Shown here: positions 27,377 through 37,266 of the stretch, one piece after another
Layout: the number at the start of each line of letters is the position of its first letter
How positions within the stretch are numbered: the first letter of the stretch is position 1
DNA from: Advenella faeciporci
Lineage (GTDB): Bacteria; Pseudomonadota; Gammaproteobacteria; Burkholderiales; Burkholderiaceae_B
NCBI RefSeq assembly: GCF_014652395.1
Contig: NZ_BMYS01000011.1
Coordinates: 31,333-95,332 of the forward strand
DNA: 64,000 nt
Direction of reading: 5' to 3'
Notes under the pieces: generated by a model
What the model saw: the letters and a program-made list of their open reading frames with translations, nothing else
Databases searched by the model: none
What the model was told of the DNA's origin: nothing
Made by a program: the position numbers and the translations under genes

Positions 27377-27618
27377 TCTCCCCCTGTCCTTTTACCTGAG
27401 AGTTTATGCAGTTATATAAACTGCTTGCCCCTTCGGTGGGTTGCCAAACAACCTCTCTCCAGCTGGCGTTACGATTGTGCTGTTGTCCTTGTCAAGAAAA
27501 CAGCCACCATTCGAATACGTTTCGCAGTTACGATGCCTGAGCGATTATGGGAGTTTGCGCCTTCGGCGGGAACCATACTTTAAGCCGGCCCCTCTCTCCT
27601 GCGAAGCGAGGGATTATA
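27377..27618 (-). ncRNA. Tandem glycine riboswitch
   Basis: Two aptamers lie in the 5' leader of the TRIC gene. The gene-proximal one (27460-27377) shows GGAGAGAGG, ACCGAAGGGGCAA and the diagnostic AAACTCTCAGG-TAAAAGGACAG. The distal one (27600-27500) shows GGAGAGGGGCC, GCCGAAGGCGCAAAC and CTCAGGCA. A TATAAT -10 box (27618-27613) lies just upstream of the distal aptamer, so transcription would begin there. Read from the sequence and compared with the known consensus; expression platform not resolved. Confidence 0.92.
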
Positions 27619-27668
27619 CTGCAAGTAAATCGTAATTTGTGAAGTAATGGTAATTTAAATTGATATGA

Positions 27669-27806
27669 ATTCCCACGCGGGAGCATGGGAACTAGAAATG
27701 CTCCGCGTGGGAGTGCGTGTTTTATTTTCTGGCTCCCATGCTCCTGCGTGGGAGCCAAAAAATGGGTACCCAACTTTTTAGGGTCAGTTGACGGAGCGTG
27801 GGAGCG
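27669..27806. repeat. Cluster of REP-like palindromes
   Basis: Four palindromic units with the core CCCATGCTCC / GCGTGGGAGC, in both orientations: near 27669-27691, 27699-27713, 27731-27755 and 27792-27806. The third is a near-perfect 26-base palindrome. They lie in the 200-base gap between the riboswitch and the mhpE end. Same family as at 47265, 54035, 57470 and 62341. Confidence 0.75.
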
Positions 27807-27843
27807 AGCAAATGAAGATAATCAATAATCAAACAGAAAAAAA

Positions 27844-28863
27844 TTACTTTTCAGCTGCCAGCAAATCCAGCGCAACATCAACAATCATGTCTTCCTGTCC
27901 CCCCACCATTCTACGACGACCCAGTTCAACCAGAATATCAACCGTTTTCAACCCATAGCGTTGTGCCGCTGCTTCAGCATGCCGTAAAAAGCTGGAATAG
28001 ACCCCCGCATAACCCAAGGCCAGTGTTTCCCGGTCAACACGCACCGGGCGATCCTGCAAAGGACGAACCAAATCATCTGCAGCATCCATCAGCTTGTATA
28101 AATCACAACCATGATTCCACCCCAGACGATCGACAGCAGCAATAAAAACTTCCAGTGGTGCATTTCCCGCTCCCGCGCCCATACCGGCTAAACTGGCATC
28201 CACCCGGTCACACCCTTCTTCAACCGCGACAATGCTATTAGCAACACCCAAACCAAGATTATGATGGGCATGGATTCCCGTTTCAGTGTTTGGATCCAAC
28301 GTATCCTTGAATGCACAAAACCGGTCCCTGACCCCATTCATGCTCAAAGCGCCTCCTGAATCCACAACGTAAATACAAGTGGCACCGTACGATTCCATCA
28401 ATTTTGCCTGCCGGGCCAGTTCCCCAGGGCTGGTCAGATGACTCATCATTAAAAAGCCAACCGCATTCATGCCAAGTTCACGGGCATAGGCAATATGCTG
28501 TCTTGAAATATCGGCTTCGGTACAATGTGTCGCGACACGCACTACCCGCGCACCGGCATCGTAGGCGGCACGCAAATCATGTATGGTTCCTATACCAGGT
28601 AACAGCAAGGTGGCAATTTTTGCATGCTGTGCTGTTTCTGCTGCGGCAGCAATCCACTCAAGATCGGTATGTGCGCCAAAGCCATAATTGAATGATGACC
28701 CTTGCAAACCATCACCATGTGCAACCTCGATAGAATCCACTCTGGCATCATCAAGCGCCTTGACAATTTGCCTGACCTGCTCTATTGAATATTGGTGACG
28801 GATAGCGTGACTGCCATCACGCAAGGTCACGTCCGAAATATAAAGTTTTTTATTATCTTTCAT
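27844..28863 (-). CDS. mhpE: 4-hydroxy-2-oxovalerate aldolase
   Basis: Splits 4-hydroxy-2-oxovalerate into pyruvate and acetaldehyde, the last carbon-cleaving step of the meta pathway. 339 residues, full length. HMGL-like barrel with the metal/active-site opening [16 protein letters not shown], and the [18 protein letters not shown]is pair. The acetaldehyde is normally channelled to MhpF, encoded 29 bases upstream. Last gene of the mhp operon. Confidence 0.95.
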   Translation of the reverse strand: MKDNKKLYISDVTLRDGSHAIRHQYSIEQVRQIVKALDDARVDSIEVAHGDGLQGSSFNYGFGAHTDLEWIAAAAETAQHAKIATLLLPGIGTIHDLRAAYDAGARVVRVATHCTEADISRQHIAYARELGMNAVGFLMMSHLTSPGELARQAKLMESYGATCIYVVDSGGALSMNGVRDRFCAFKDTLDPNTETGIHAHHNLGLGVANSIVAVEEGCDRVDASLAGMGAGAGNAPLEVFIAAVDRLGWNHGCDLYKLMDAADDLVRPLQDRPVRVDRETLALGYAGVYSSFLRHAEAAAQRYGLKTVDILVELGRRRMVGGQEDMIVDVALDLLAAEK

Positions 28864-28892
28864 TACTTAGTGTTCCTTTCAAACGCGTGCAG

Positions 28893-29846
28893 TCAAAGAC
28901 TGACTTCTAATTGATGAATAATCCGTGCCGCCATATTTTCAGCGGTTACCAGAGCCGCACTGGTCATAATGTCAAGATTTCCAGCATAGGCGGGAAGATA
29001 ATGGGCCGCCCCTTCAACTTCCAGAAAAATGGATGTTTTCAAACCGCTCACTCGACCAATGCCAGGTATACTCAACGGGCTTTGTTCAGAAACACGTTCA
29101 AACTGCACCTTCTGTTTTAAACGATAGCCGGGCACATATTGCTGTACATCCGCAACCATTCGGGCGATTGATTCCTCGATGGCATCCTCGTCTCCCGATT
29201 CGCTCAAACAATAAACGGTGTCTCTCATGATAAGCGGTGGTTCAGCCGGATTTAACACAATAATGGCCTTTCCCTGCAGCGCCCCACCAACCGTCTTGAT
29301 AGCCGTTGAAGTGGTTTCGGTAAACTCATCAATATTGGCCCGTGTCCCCGGACCGGCACTTTTACTTGAAATACTGGCAACAATTTCAGCATAGATGACC
29401 GGAGCGACGCGGGAAACGGCTGCCACCATCGGAATCGTGGCCTGCCCGCCGCATGTCACCATATTCACATTCAAGGCATCAAGATGTGCTTCGCCGTTAA
29501 CCACCGGCACACAATAGGGTCCGATAGCGGCCGGGGTCAAATCAATCATTCTTAAATCCGGCCGCAACTCACGTAAGAATTTGTCATTTTTCAGGTGTGC
29601 CCCGGCACTTGTGGCATCAAAAACAATATCAATACTGTCAAACACCGGAAGGCGGGACAGCCCCTCCACGCCCTCATGGGTTGTAGCCACACCTAAACGG
29701 CCCGCACGGGCAAGACCATCCGATGCGCTGTCAATACCCACCATGGCCCCCATTTCTATATGTTTACCATGACGCAAAATTTTAATCATCAAATCAGTAC
29801 CGATATTACCCGAACCGATAATAGCGGCTTTCAGCTTTTTACTCAT
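28893..29846 (-). CDS. mhpF: Acetaldehyde dehydrogenase (acylating)
   Basis: Converts acetaldehyde, NAD and CoA to acetyl-CoA in complex with MhpE. 317 residues. Rossmann motif [11 protein letters not shown] at the N-terminus; catalytic Cys in [15 protein letters not shown] good ribosome-binding site precedes the start. Gene order mhpF-mhpE is preserved as in Escherichia coli. Confidence 0.95.
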   Translation of the reverse strand: MSKKLKAAIIGSGNIGTDLMIKILRHGKHIEMGAMVGIDSASDGLARAGRLGVATTHEGVEGLSRLPVFDSIDIVFDATSAGAHLKNDKFLRELRPDLRMIDLTPAAIGPYCVPVVNGEAHLDALNVNMVTCGGQATIPMVAAVSRVAPVIYAEIVASISSKSAGPGTRANIDEFTETTSTAIKTVGGALQGKAIIVLNPAEPPLIMRDTVYCLSESGDEDAIEESIARMVADVQQYVPGYRLKQKVQFERVSEQSPLSIPGIGRVSGLKTSIFLEVEGAAHYLPAYAGNLDIMTSAALVTAENMAARIIHQLEVSL

Positions 29847-29882
29847 TGTGCTTCTCCTTTTACTGCTGGTCCATGAAATACC

Positions 29883-30860
29883 TTATTCAACTCTTGCGCC
29901 ACTGGCCTTAACCAGTGGAATCCATTGTGTATTTTCACGTTCAAGATAATTACCAAACTGTTTGGATGTCATTGGGATCGGCTCCAACCCCTGCTCTGTA
30001 AAACGCTGACTCACTTTTGACGATTCCATGGCTTTGACAATTTCCTGATTCAAACGCTCAACAATAGGCTCAGGCGTTCCTTTTTTTACAACAGCACCAA
30101 ACCACACGCCGGCATCCACACCATCAATACCCAACTCAGCCAATGTAGGCACATCGGGTAACAAGGCAGAACGCTTCTCGGATGCAATGGCCAATGGTTT
30201 TAGCTTGCCTCCTTTTATAAGCGGCGATGTCGTAATAATGGGATCAAACATCATAGCCACACGACCACTCATTACATCCTGCAAAGCAGGAGAAGACCCA
30301 CGATAGGGAACATGCACTAATTTTGCGCCGGTTTTTTCTATGAATAATCCACCCAGCAAATGCCCTATTGAACCGATGCCCTGTGAGGCATAGTCAATCC
30401 CTTTTTCCTGGTTTTTTGAATGGGCAATCAGCTCATTGACAGAGTTAATCGGACTGTCCTGCGGAACCACCAAAACCAGAGGCGACGTTACCAGCGTTGT
30501 GACCGGCTGGAAATCTGCAATTGGGTCAAATGAAAAATCCTGGTAAAGCGTTGGATTAATGGCAAACATTTCTGTTGCAGCCACAAAAACCGTATGGCCA
30601 TCGGCTTTGCCGTTTTTGACCCTATGCGCGGCTATTTGCCCCCCTGCACCCGGCCTGTTTTCAACAATAACAGGCTGTTTCATGCTTTCCTGCATTTCCT
30701 GTGCAACCAAACGGGCAACCACATCGGTCACACCACCGGCTGGAAATGGCAGAACCATGGTAATCGGTTGCTCAGGATAAGTTTGTGCTATTGAAGGTGT
30801 ACTAACGGCCATACAGGCAATAAACAGCGCACCAAGTAAGGTATGTTTTTTAAAAAACAT
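29883..30860 (-). CDS. Bug/TctC-type receptor inside the mhp operon
   Basis: 325 residues, signal peptide LLGALFIACMAVSTPSIA. Bug signatures YPEQPITMVLPFPAGGVTDVV and VENRPGAGGQIAAH are present. It separates mhpD from mhpF, with small gaps on both sides, so it is co-transcribed with the pathway. It is therefore a good candidate to bind 3-(3-hydroxyphenyl)propionate, hydroxycinnamate or a related aromatic acid (inference). No permease partner is in the window. Confidence 0.9.
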   Translation of the reverse strand: MFFKKHTLLGALFIACMAVSTPSIAQTYPEQPITMVLPFPAGGVTDVVARLVAQEMQESMKQPVIVENRPGAGGQIAAHRVKNGKADGHTVFVAATEMFAINPTLYQDFSFDPIADFQPVTTLVTSPLVLVVPQDSPINSVNELIAHSKNQEKGIDYASQGIGSIGHLLGGLFIEKTGAKLVHVPYRGSSPALQDVMSGRVAMMFDPIITTSPLIKGGKLKPLAIASEKRSALLPDVPTLAELGIDGVDAGVWFGAVVKKGTPEPIVERLNQEIVKAMESSKVSQRFTEQGLEPIPMTSKQFGNYLERENTQWIPLVKASGARVE

Positions 30861-30901
30861 CGTTGTCTCCGTATTATTTATAAATAAAACTTAAAGTATT
30901 T

Positions 30902-31693
30902 TTATTTATCAGAAAAGCAGGCACACACAGTACCCACACCGCTAATTCTTGCCTCATACCGTTGCCCGGGTTCAACCGCAACCATCGGACCTAATGCACC
31001 GGTTAAGATCAGGTCACCCGCACGCAACGGTTCTCCCAGTGACACTAATTTACGGGCCAGCCACACCGCCGCATTGAGCGGATGCCCCAGACAATCCGAT
31101 CCCTGCCCTGCCGAGACAGATGTACCATCCCGAAACATCTCCATTTTTACGGCTCCAAGATCCAGGCCCGTTAAGGAAACCGGTACGGCACCAATCACCA
31201 CCAAGCCACTGGAAGCATTGTCAGCAACCGTATCCACGTAGGAAATATCCCAGTTTTTGATTCGACTGCCCACCACTTCAATGGCGGGCAGGGCATAATC
31301 AATCGCCCCCATCACATCAATCAAGGTCGCGTCTGCTGCCGTCAGGTCATGCTTAAGAACCAGGGCAATTTCCGCTTCAACTTTTGGCTGCATCGTCCTT
31401 TCATAGGCAATGGGCTCATTACTGCCAAATACCATATCAGCAAACAAGGTACCAAAATCAGGTTGACTCACCCCAAGCTGACGCTGTACGGCAAGCGAGG
31501 TCAAGCCTATTTTTCTACCCACCACACGGCGTCCCTGCGCACGCCCTGCCGCTACATTGATTTTCTGAATTTCGTAAGCATCGTCCTCATTTCCCGGCGT
31601 GAGCAAGTCCCTGACAGGACTCACCGCCACCCCTGTTTTTTCTGCGTTAAGCAGACAGTCCGCAATATTTTTTAATACTTTCAAATCAGTCAT
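30902..31693 (-). CDS. mhpD: 2-keto-4-pentenoate hydratase
   Basis: Hydrates 2-hydroxypenta-2,4-dienoate to 4-hydroxy-2-oxovalerate. 263 residues, usual length. Family signatures [17 protein letters not shown], the acidic metal site [10 protein letters not shown] and the [11 protein letters not shown] strand are visible. Lies 21 bases after mhpB and 41 before the Bug receptor gene. Confidence 0.94.
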   Translation of the reverse strand: MTDLKVLKNIADCLLNAEKTGVAVSPVRDLLTPGNEDDAYEIQKINVAAGRAQGRRVVGRKIGLTSLAVQRQLGVSQPDFGTLFADMVFGSNEPIAYERTMQPKVEAEIALVLKHDLTAADATLIDVMGAIDYALPAIEVVGSRIKNWDISYVDTVADNASSGLVVIGAVPVSLTGLDLGAVKMEMFRDGTSVSAGQGSDCLGHPLNAAVWLARKLVSLGEPLRAGDLILTGALGPMVAVEPGQRYEARISGVGTVCACFSDK

Positions 31694-31714
31694 TTAATAT
31701 CCTTCGTATTTGAT

Positions 31715-32677
31715 TTATGCGGCGACACTTTCAACCAATCTCAAAGACTGTGCCTGCATGGTTGCAAAACCGGCAATCCACTCGGGAATAGGACGGTAAT
31801 AATCAAGAGATGCTTTATAAGGGCCATGAGCATTTAAAGCGGCAAATGCAGCGACCCACGAACGAATTTCATGGGCAGACTTGCCACCCTGTTCGGTAAT
31901 TGAGTCATTGCTCATGTCATCAATGGCCATCCAGTCTCCACGGGCAAGAATATCTAAAAAATTCCTGTCCCATTCAGGGTTAAGAGGCCGCAGGCTGCTG
32001 TCACCAGACGTAAACTGTCTGGCGGCGGAAATCGTGCGCTCCTGTCGCGCGGCACGGGCCTGGGGGGTGGGATTGCGTCCGGCTATCAGGCGCTCAGCAA
32101 CCTCGGCGCAAGCATTGGCGATTTCAGGAACCGGGGGCTCATGAGAAATCCCGCCCGAACCGACAAGCAACACGCGTTTATTCAAACCGGAAAGGAAACG
32201 GCCAATCGCATCCCCCAATAAGCGCGAACGCCGACAACTCGCCATCGGAGGAGCCACAGAGTTAATGAATACGGGTATCACCGGGTAATTATCCAAACCA
32301 CCCAAAAGGACCTCAAGTGCCTGGGCAAACCCATGATCAACCTGCATGCGGTATGACAACGCAACATCAATATCCGCCGCAAGTACCGCCTCGCTCATTG
32401 CCAGCGCAATATCTCTGGGGACATCAAGCGGCCCCGCCAGGCTTTTATAATCACCAATCGAGGTTGCCTCGACCCCAATACAAAACTGTGGCATGAGATC
32501 ATAGAAAAAACCATTGTAATGATCCGGTGCAAACACAACGACCAACTCGGGATCGAAAGCCTGCACCCTTTTTTTCATGGCAGCCTGCAATGCTTCCACC
32601 TCGGCCAGAATCTCGGGTACAGGATCATGATAGCCCTGCAAAGGGGTGTGAGATAAACACTCCAAAATAATTGTCAT
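31715..32677 (-). CDS. mhpB: 3-carboxyethylcatechol 2,3-dioxygenase
   Basis: Class III extradiol ring-cleaving dioxygenase (LigB fold). 320 residues from the ATG at 32677, which has AGGAG eight bases upstream; the frame is open ten more codons. Iron ligands and active-site residues are visible in LSHTPL, FAPDHYNGFFYD and QVDHGFAQALEVL. Cleaves 3-(2,3-dihydroxyphenyl)propionate at the meta position. Follows mhpA by 19 bases. Confidence 0.94.
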   Translation of the reverse strand: MTIILECLSHTPLQGYHDPVPEILAEVEALQAAMKKRVQAFDPELVVVFAPDHYNGFFYDLMPQFCIGVEATSIGDYKSLAGPLDVPRDIALAMSEAVLAADIDVALSYRMQVDHGFAQALEVLLGGLDNYPVIPVFINSVAPPMASCRRSRLLGDAIGRFLSGLNKRVLLVGSGGISHEPPVPEIANACAEVAERLIAGRNPTPQARAARQERTISAARQFTSGDSSLRPLNPEWDRNFLDILARGDWMAIDDMSNDSITEQGGKSAHEIRSWVAAFAALNAHGPYKASLDYYRPIPEWIAGFATMQAQSLRLVESVAA

Positions 32678-32696
32678 ATAAAACTCCTGCCGCAAT

Positions 32697-34511
32697 CTAT
32701 GCTGCATTCCTCTTGATATTGTTAATTTCCTGCGCCGAACAAACGATTTTGGTCAAGGCCAGTTTTTTACCTAAAGCCAGAATAGAAGCAGATACCTGCT
32801 GTGGTGAACACATACCGGCAATAAAACGGTCGGGGCGTAATAACAAAACAGAGTCAGACTGACTGCCAAACCACTCCTTGATTTTCACCGTTGCGTCACC
32901 AAGCACAATCAGGTCTTCAGTAACATCATCCGTAAAAGCCATTTGAGCCTCGGGCTTGACCACAACAAAACAGGCACCCAGTTTTTTCCATACTGCCCGA
33001 GCCTCATCGCTCAAACCAAACGTAGGATCGGTACCCCAGGAAACAATGGCAAAACGGTTTCCGATAGCATCATCAAACCGGACAAGCTGACCATCCCGAG
33101 TACGGACAAAAGGCTGGATAAACATGCGTCCCACCGGAGAATTACCCAGAGGATCCCGGCCATGCACCAGACGTCCCATTAGGGAGTCACGCTTCTCACT
33201 CATCAAACCCAGCATTCTTCCAAGCGCGGAGTTACCCCGGCGTTCAAGCCAGCGGGCCAATTTACCGTGGGGTTTGGGCTCAGGCAGCAAAACCACGCCT
33301 GATTCATAACGGGGCATCGGTTTAAATCGCATTTCAACCACGTAGCGTTTAACCGGCGGAATGGCATTTAACAAAAGCGTCAGACCATCACGCAAATTGG
33401 CCCCAAACTTACTTGAAGGTGCAAAAATATCACCTGCCACTTCAGACAGATGAATCATTGAACGTGCGTGATTGCGGCGCTCTGTGCCATAGGTATCCAG
33501 TAATGAATCTGCGGCGGTACCTTTAATCACCATCGCCAGTTTCCAGCCCAAATTGCTGGCATCACGAATACCGCTGTTATACCCCTGTCCCTGCCAGACA
33601 GGCATAATATGGGCGGCATCACCCGCCAGTAAAATACGGTTCACCCTGAAATGGGCGGCAAGACGCGCATTATGCGTATAAACACGTTTACGGATGTAAT
33701 CCACGCCAGCCGGATCAGTAACCACTTTGCCAACCAGCTCGGCCAGTTTTACCGGGTCATTAAAGGACTCTTCGGTTTCACCCGGCATCACCATGAACTC
33801 GAAACGGCGCACACCATGCGGCAATGCGGCAGATACATAAGGCCGCTCGGGATCACAATACAGATAAATATTTGGCGTACCTACCGGATCATGACGAACA
33901 TCAAGAACAATCCATTGATTGGCCTTTGTTCTGCCTTCGAAAGGCAGGTTCAGGGTACGGCGAACGAAACTGTTGCCGCCATCGGCGCCCACCATATAAA
34001 AAGCCCTGACCGTACTTTTTACGCCTTCATTACTTTCCAGATTAAGCGTAACGCCTTGTTCATCCTGGGTAAAACTGCAAACCGTTTGTCCAAACATGAC
34101 CTTGACAGCAGGAAAACGGCTTAATCCCTGGTATAAAATGCGATCTGCCAAAGGCTGGTGAAAAGCATTTCGACGTGACCAGCCAAACTCTTCGGTACGA
34201 GGCTCAATAGAGGCAAAACAGCGCCCACGCGGTGTTATAAAACGCATCCAGTGAAAAGGGGTAATATGTGGCATGAGTTCATCTGCCAGCCCCACCGACT
34301 GGAACACACGCAAGGCCTCATCATCCAGACCGATAGCGCGTGGATAATCAATAATCGTATCGAGCTTTTCGATAAGGATGACGCTTACGCCCTGAGTGCC
34401 TAAAATATTGGCAATCATCAATCCTACAGGGCCTGCACCAATAATAGCAACGTCAGCCGATAATTGTTCAGGGCACACGGATCCCCCTGCCACGTCCATG
34501 ACATTATTCAT
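32697..34511 (-). CDS. mhpA: 3-(3-hydroxyphenyl)propionate hydroxylase
   Basis: FAD-dependent aromatic hydroxylase that inserts the second ring hydroxyl using NADH and oxygen. 604 residues. Dinucleotide motif [18 protein letters not shown], the DG motif in [14 protein letters not shown], and the second FAD motif [17 protein letters not shown]. The C-terminal thioredoxin-like domain of this group follows residue ~400. A strong GGAGGAG ribosome-binding site supports the ATG at 34511. Confidence 0.94.
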   Translation of the reverse strand: MNNVMDVAGGSVCPEQLSADVAIIGAGPVGLMIANILGTQGVSVILIEKLDTIIDYPRAIGLDDEALRVFQSVGLADELMPHITPFHWMRFITPRGRCFASIEPRTEEFGWSRRNAFHQPLADRILYQGLSRFPAVKVMFGQTVCSFTQDEQGVTLNLESNEGVKSTVRAFYMVGADGGNSFVRRTLNLPFEGRTKANQWIVLDVRHDPVGTPNIYLYCDPERPYVSAALPHGVRRFEFMVMPGETEESFNDPVKLAELVGKVVTDPAGVDYIRKRVYTHNARLAAHFRVNRILLAGDAAHIMPVWQGQGYNSGIRDASNLGWKLAMVIKGTAADSLLDTYGTERRNHARSMIHLSEVAGDIFAPSSKFGANLRDGLTLLLNAIPPVKRYVVEMRFKPMPRYESGVVLLPEPKPHGKLARWLERRGNSALGRMLGLMSEKRDSLMGRLVHGRDPLGNSPVGRMFIQPFVRTRDGQLVRFDDAIGNRFAIVSWGTDPTFGLSDEARAVWKKLGACFVVVKPEAQMAFTDDVTEDLIVLGDATVKIKEWFGSQSDSVLLLRPDRFIAGMCSPQQVSASILALGKKLALTKIVCSAQEINNIKRNAA

Positions 34512-34552
34512 ATCTCCTCCAGACTTTTTTGTATTTGGTTTTTTTGTTTAAA

Positions 34553-35464
34553 TCAGACGGTAGATGCCTCGGGAACTTCTTTACCTAAAAGAAAATCCAC
34601 ATGAATACGGTTAAAGGTTTGCGCATCTTCAAACTGGGGCCAATGTCCACACCCATCCATCACGGTAAACAAAGCCCCTGGAATCATGGAGGCCATGCGA
34701 CGACCTTCCGTCACGTCCGCGGTCGGGTCGTCTGATGTCCACAGCACCAATGTGGGTGCTTTGATACGGCCATAATCTTCGACCCGTAAAATATTGCGCT
34801 GGCGGATCTGCATTTCCTGAAGCGCCATATTGCCACGCTGGGCCTCAATCATGCCGGGCTGTGCGTAAATGGCCTGACGGGTGGCCACAAGATCATCGTT
34901 CACTTTGCTTTTATCGGCCATTAACCATTCAAGCCTGGCCTTAATAAATTCCCATGACGGGTCTTCAACCGCACGCATCGATAAAGACTTCAGGCGTTCC
35001 ATCACCACCGGATCAGCCTGCGAACCACCCGCCGTATTTAACACCAGGCGCTCAACCCGCTCAGGATAATCAATGGCAAGACGTGCTGCGACCCAACCGC
35101 CCAGCGATTCACCCGTAAAAGACGCTTTTTCAAGACCCAGCTTATCCATGACTTTCAGGACATGATCCACATAATGTGAAATCTCACGGGCACCCTCCGG
35201 TTTATCGGTCCAGCCATGGCCAATCATATCGATGGCCCATACATTAAAATGCTCAGCATGCGCCTTCAGGTTGCGCACATAGGCTTCGGCATGCCCGCCC
35301 ACACCATGCAACATGATGAGAGCGGGTTTATCCTCTTGTCCCGCATGCAAAAAACGGGTAGAAATACCGTTTGCATCCAACCAGCCCTGCGTAAATGAAA
35401 CACCACACAAATCAGCCCAAACACTTTGATATCCAGCGGGTGATACATGATTGACCATTGTCAT
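34553..35464 (-). CDS. mhpC: 2-hydroxy-6-ketonona-2,4-dienedioate hydrolase
   Basis: Alpha/beta hydrolase that cleaves the ring-fission product into 2-hydroxypentadienoate and succinate. 303 residues from the ATG at 35464 (AAGGAG upstream). Nucleophile elbow GESLGGW, acid in TSDDPT, base in GCGHWPQ. The oxyanion loop LHGVGGHAEAY is present. It is the first gene of the operon here, whereas mhpA leads in E. coli. Confidence 0.92.
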   Translation of the reverse strand: MTMVNHVSPAGYQSVWADLCGVSFTQGWLDANGISTRFLHAGQEDKPALIMLHGVGGHAEAYVRNLKAHAEHFNVWAIDMIGHGWTDKPEGAREISHYVDHVLKVMDKLGLEKASFTGESLGGWVAARLAIDYPERVERLVLNTAGGSQADPVVMERLKSLSMRAVEDPSWEFIKARLEWLMADKSKVNDDLVATRQAIYAQPGMIEAQRGNMALQEMQIRQRNILRVEDYGRIKAPTLVLWTSDDPTADVTEGRRMASMIPGALFTVMDGCGHWPQFEDAQTFNRIHVDFLLGKEVPEASTV

Positions 35465-35545
35465 GACTTGCTCCTTATTTGTTTTAAGTTTGATATGGAT
35501 CAAGTCTAAGGGAATTGGTGCTTTACAGAAAAAAAATATCCAATA

Positions 35546-35562
35546 TGTGCAAGGAGTGCACA
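35546..35562. promoter_or_regulatory. MhpR-type operator palindrome
   Basis: TGTGCA-AGGAG-TGCACA: a 17-base inverted repeat with perfect six-base arms, in the 123-base gap between mhpC and mhpR. It closely resembles the E. coli MhpR site, which has the same TGCAC-type arms. It lies 82 bases upstream of the mhpC ATG and 26 before mhpR, so it could control both. Confidence 0.75.
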
Positions 35563-35587
35563 CACGTATTTAAAAGAAGATTTAACA

Positions 35588-36430
35588 ATGACTGACAAAA
35601 CAACAAATTATGCCCATGTACGTGGACTTTCGCGCGGACTTGCCATCCTGAAGGCATTGAACCAGATGCAAAGTGGCCACGCCTCATCGCAACAGCTTAG
35701 CCAGATGGTCGGGCTGCATCGCACAACGGTAAGGCGTTTACTGGAAACCCTGATAACCGAGGGACTGGTCAGGCGCAGCGATTCGGATGACACTTACCGC
35801 TTAACGATAAAAGTACGTGAATTAAGTGAAGGTTTTACTGATGATGAATGGATTTCCTCTATGGCCGCACCGCTGATGGGCGAGCTGATGCAGCGCATCG
35901 TGTGGCCGTCAGACTTGACCACTTCGGACGGCAGTGAAATGATTATTCGAGAAACCACGCACCGCTACAGCCCTTTATCGTTTCATCGGGCCATGGTGGG
36001 CCGACGCCTTCCCATGCTGCTGACTTCTGCCGGGCGGGCGTATTTTGCCAATATTAATGATTCAGAACAAGAAAATATTTTAAGCCTATTACGTTCGGGA
36101 AGTGCCGGAGAAGAACAGGCTGCGCTAGCCAATGACAGCGCTTATATAAAAAATTTAATAAGAAGCGTAAGAAATGCCGGTTTTGCGTGGAATCGGGGAG
36201 ACTGGTCCGATCAGCAAAAAATCAGTGCCATTGCGGTCCCCATTATTCACAGAACGCGCGTGTTGGGTTGTTTGAATGTGGTCTATCTGACCAAAGCCAT
36301 GAGTAAAAAAGAAGCGGAAGTAAAGTTTATCCAGCCGCTTCAGGATATTTCCTCGAAAATTGAATCAATGATGGAAAAGCAGCAATTATTGATTGAATCT
36401 AAAAACAGTCGTGACGCATGCGAAAAGTGA
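35588..36430 (+). CDS. mhpR: IclR-family activator of the mhp operon
   Basis: 280 residues. Helix-turn-helix at about 20-75 (ASSQQLSQMVGLHRTTVRRLL) and an IclR effector domain with the AGRAYFANINDSEQENIL segment. Divergent from mhpC with a matching operator between them. Expected to activate the pathway in response to 3-(3-hydroxyphenyl)propionate. Converges with the MarR gene 34 bases away. Confidence 0.88.
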   Translation: MTDKTTNYAHVRGLSRGLAILKALNQMQSGHASSQQLSQMVGLHRTTVRRLLETLITEGLVRRSDSDDTYRLTIKVRELSEGFTDDEWISSMAAPLMGELMQRIVWPSDLTTSDGSEMIIRETTHRYSPLSFHRAMVGRRLPMLLTSAGRAYFANINDSEQENILSLLRSGSAGEEQAALANDSAYIKNLIRSVRNAGFAWNRGDWSDQQKISAIAVPIIHRTRVLGCLNVVYLTKAMSKKEAEVKFIQPLQDISSKIESMMEKQQLLIESKNSRDACEK

Positions 36431-36464
36431 TTGAATCAATACATGTGACCAATGACTTACCACC

Positions 36465-37007
36465 TCACTCGCCCTCAGTGAATTCCTCGGCCCGTTTAAC
36501 GAGCTTGTCGACCATCACCGCAAGTTGTTGCAATTCTTCTTCGGTAAAGGGCTCAAGCAAAAAGGCCGCCTGTTGCTCGGAATGAGGAGCGATCTCACGA
36601 AAAGTCTGTTGACCGGCCTCTGTCAGCCAAAGCAGCGATCGCCGATGATTGTCAGGATCACGTTCGTCACGGACACGGCCCGCATTGCGAAGCCCCGTCA
36701 CGGCACGGCTGATATTCATGGGATGCAAACCAGTTAGCGCCGCGATATCTTGCGATGCAATACCTGGACGATTGGCCAGCACAACCATGGTTCGCCATTC
36801 GGTAAGCGTCAGGGCATGTTGCTTGGCAAACTTGCCAAAAAACGGCCGCGTCAGCAGATTGGTTAGTTTAAGCAAACGAAAGCCCACCATTTCAGGCGTT
36901 AGTGAAGGACGCCTGATTGTGGTGGTATGCGCCTTGGAAACAGCGTTATCCTCGTCTCGTGGCCTGGTTTGTGACGAAGCACGTGCTAATTGAATGGGTT
37001 GATTCAT
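36465..37007 (-). CDS. MarR family regulator
   Basis: 180 residues. Winged helix core with WRTMVVLANRPGIASQDIAALTGLHPMNISRAVTGL and the wing DERDPDNHRRSLLWLTEAG. A ~35-residue disordered, basic N-terminal tail precedes it. Divergent from the ABC importer and catabolic genes, which it probably represses until the substrate or an intermediate binds (inference from position). Confidence 0.88.
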   Translation of the reverse strand: MNQPIQLARASSQTRPRDEDNAVSKAHTTTIRRPSLTPEMVGFRLLKLTNLLTRPFFGKFAKQHALTLTEWRTMVVLANRPGIASQDIAALTGLHPMNISRAVTGLRNAGRVRDERDPDNHRRSLLWLTEAGQQTFREIAPHSEQQAAFLLEPFTEEELQQLAVMVDKLVKRAEEFTEGE

Positions 37008-37173
37008 AATATTTTTATAGAAATTGGGGGATTGTTGTTTGTACTCCAGACATAGTAATCACCCTCAATCAAACTCCTTAATGTACATATACTACATGGT
37101 ACCCGATCAAGATGAGAAAGCTAACGCCCGTAGCTGAAAAAACACTCTTTTCTCACATCTAGGGATTTTACTT

Positions 37174-37211
37174 ATATCAATAACAAAAGATATCAATAAT
37201 AATTGTTATTG
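37174..37211. promoter_or_regulatory. Candidate MarR operator
   Basis: Imperfect dyad CAATAA-TAATTG-TTATTG (37194-37211) with perfect six-base arms. ATATCAATAA is repeated 16 bases apart (37174 and 37190). The block lies 56 bases before the binding-protein ATG, in the 259-base gap between the MarR gene and the operon, a typical repressor position. Confidence 0.45.
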
Positions 37212-37266
37212 AGAATAATTTAAATGATATATATCAAATAATTCGTTGTTTACCAGGAGACAAACC

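Noticed and set aside
27669..27806. Possible CRISPR array
   Set aside because: Units are palindromic, irregularly spaced and in both orientations; no cas genes.
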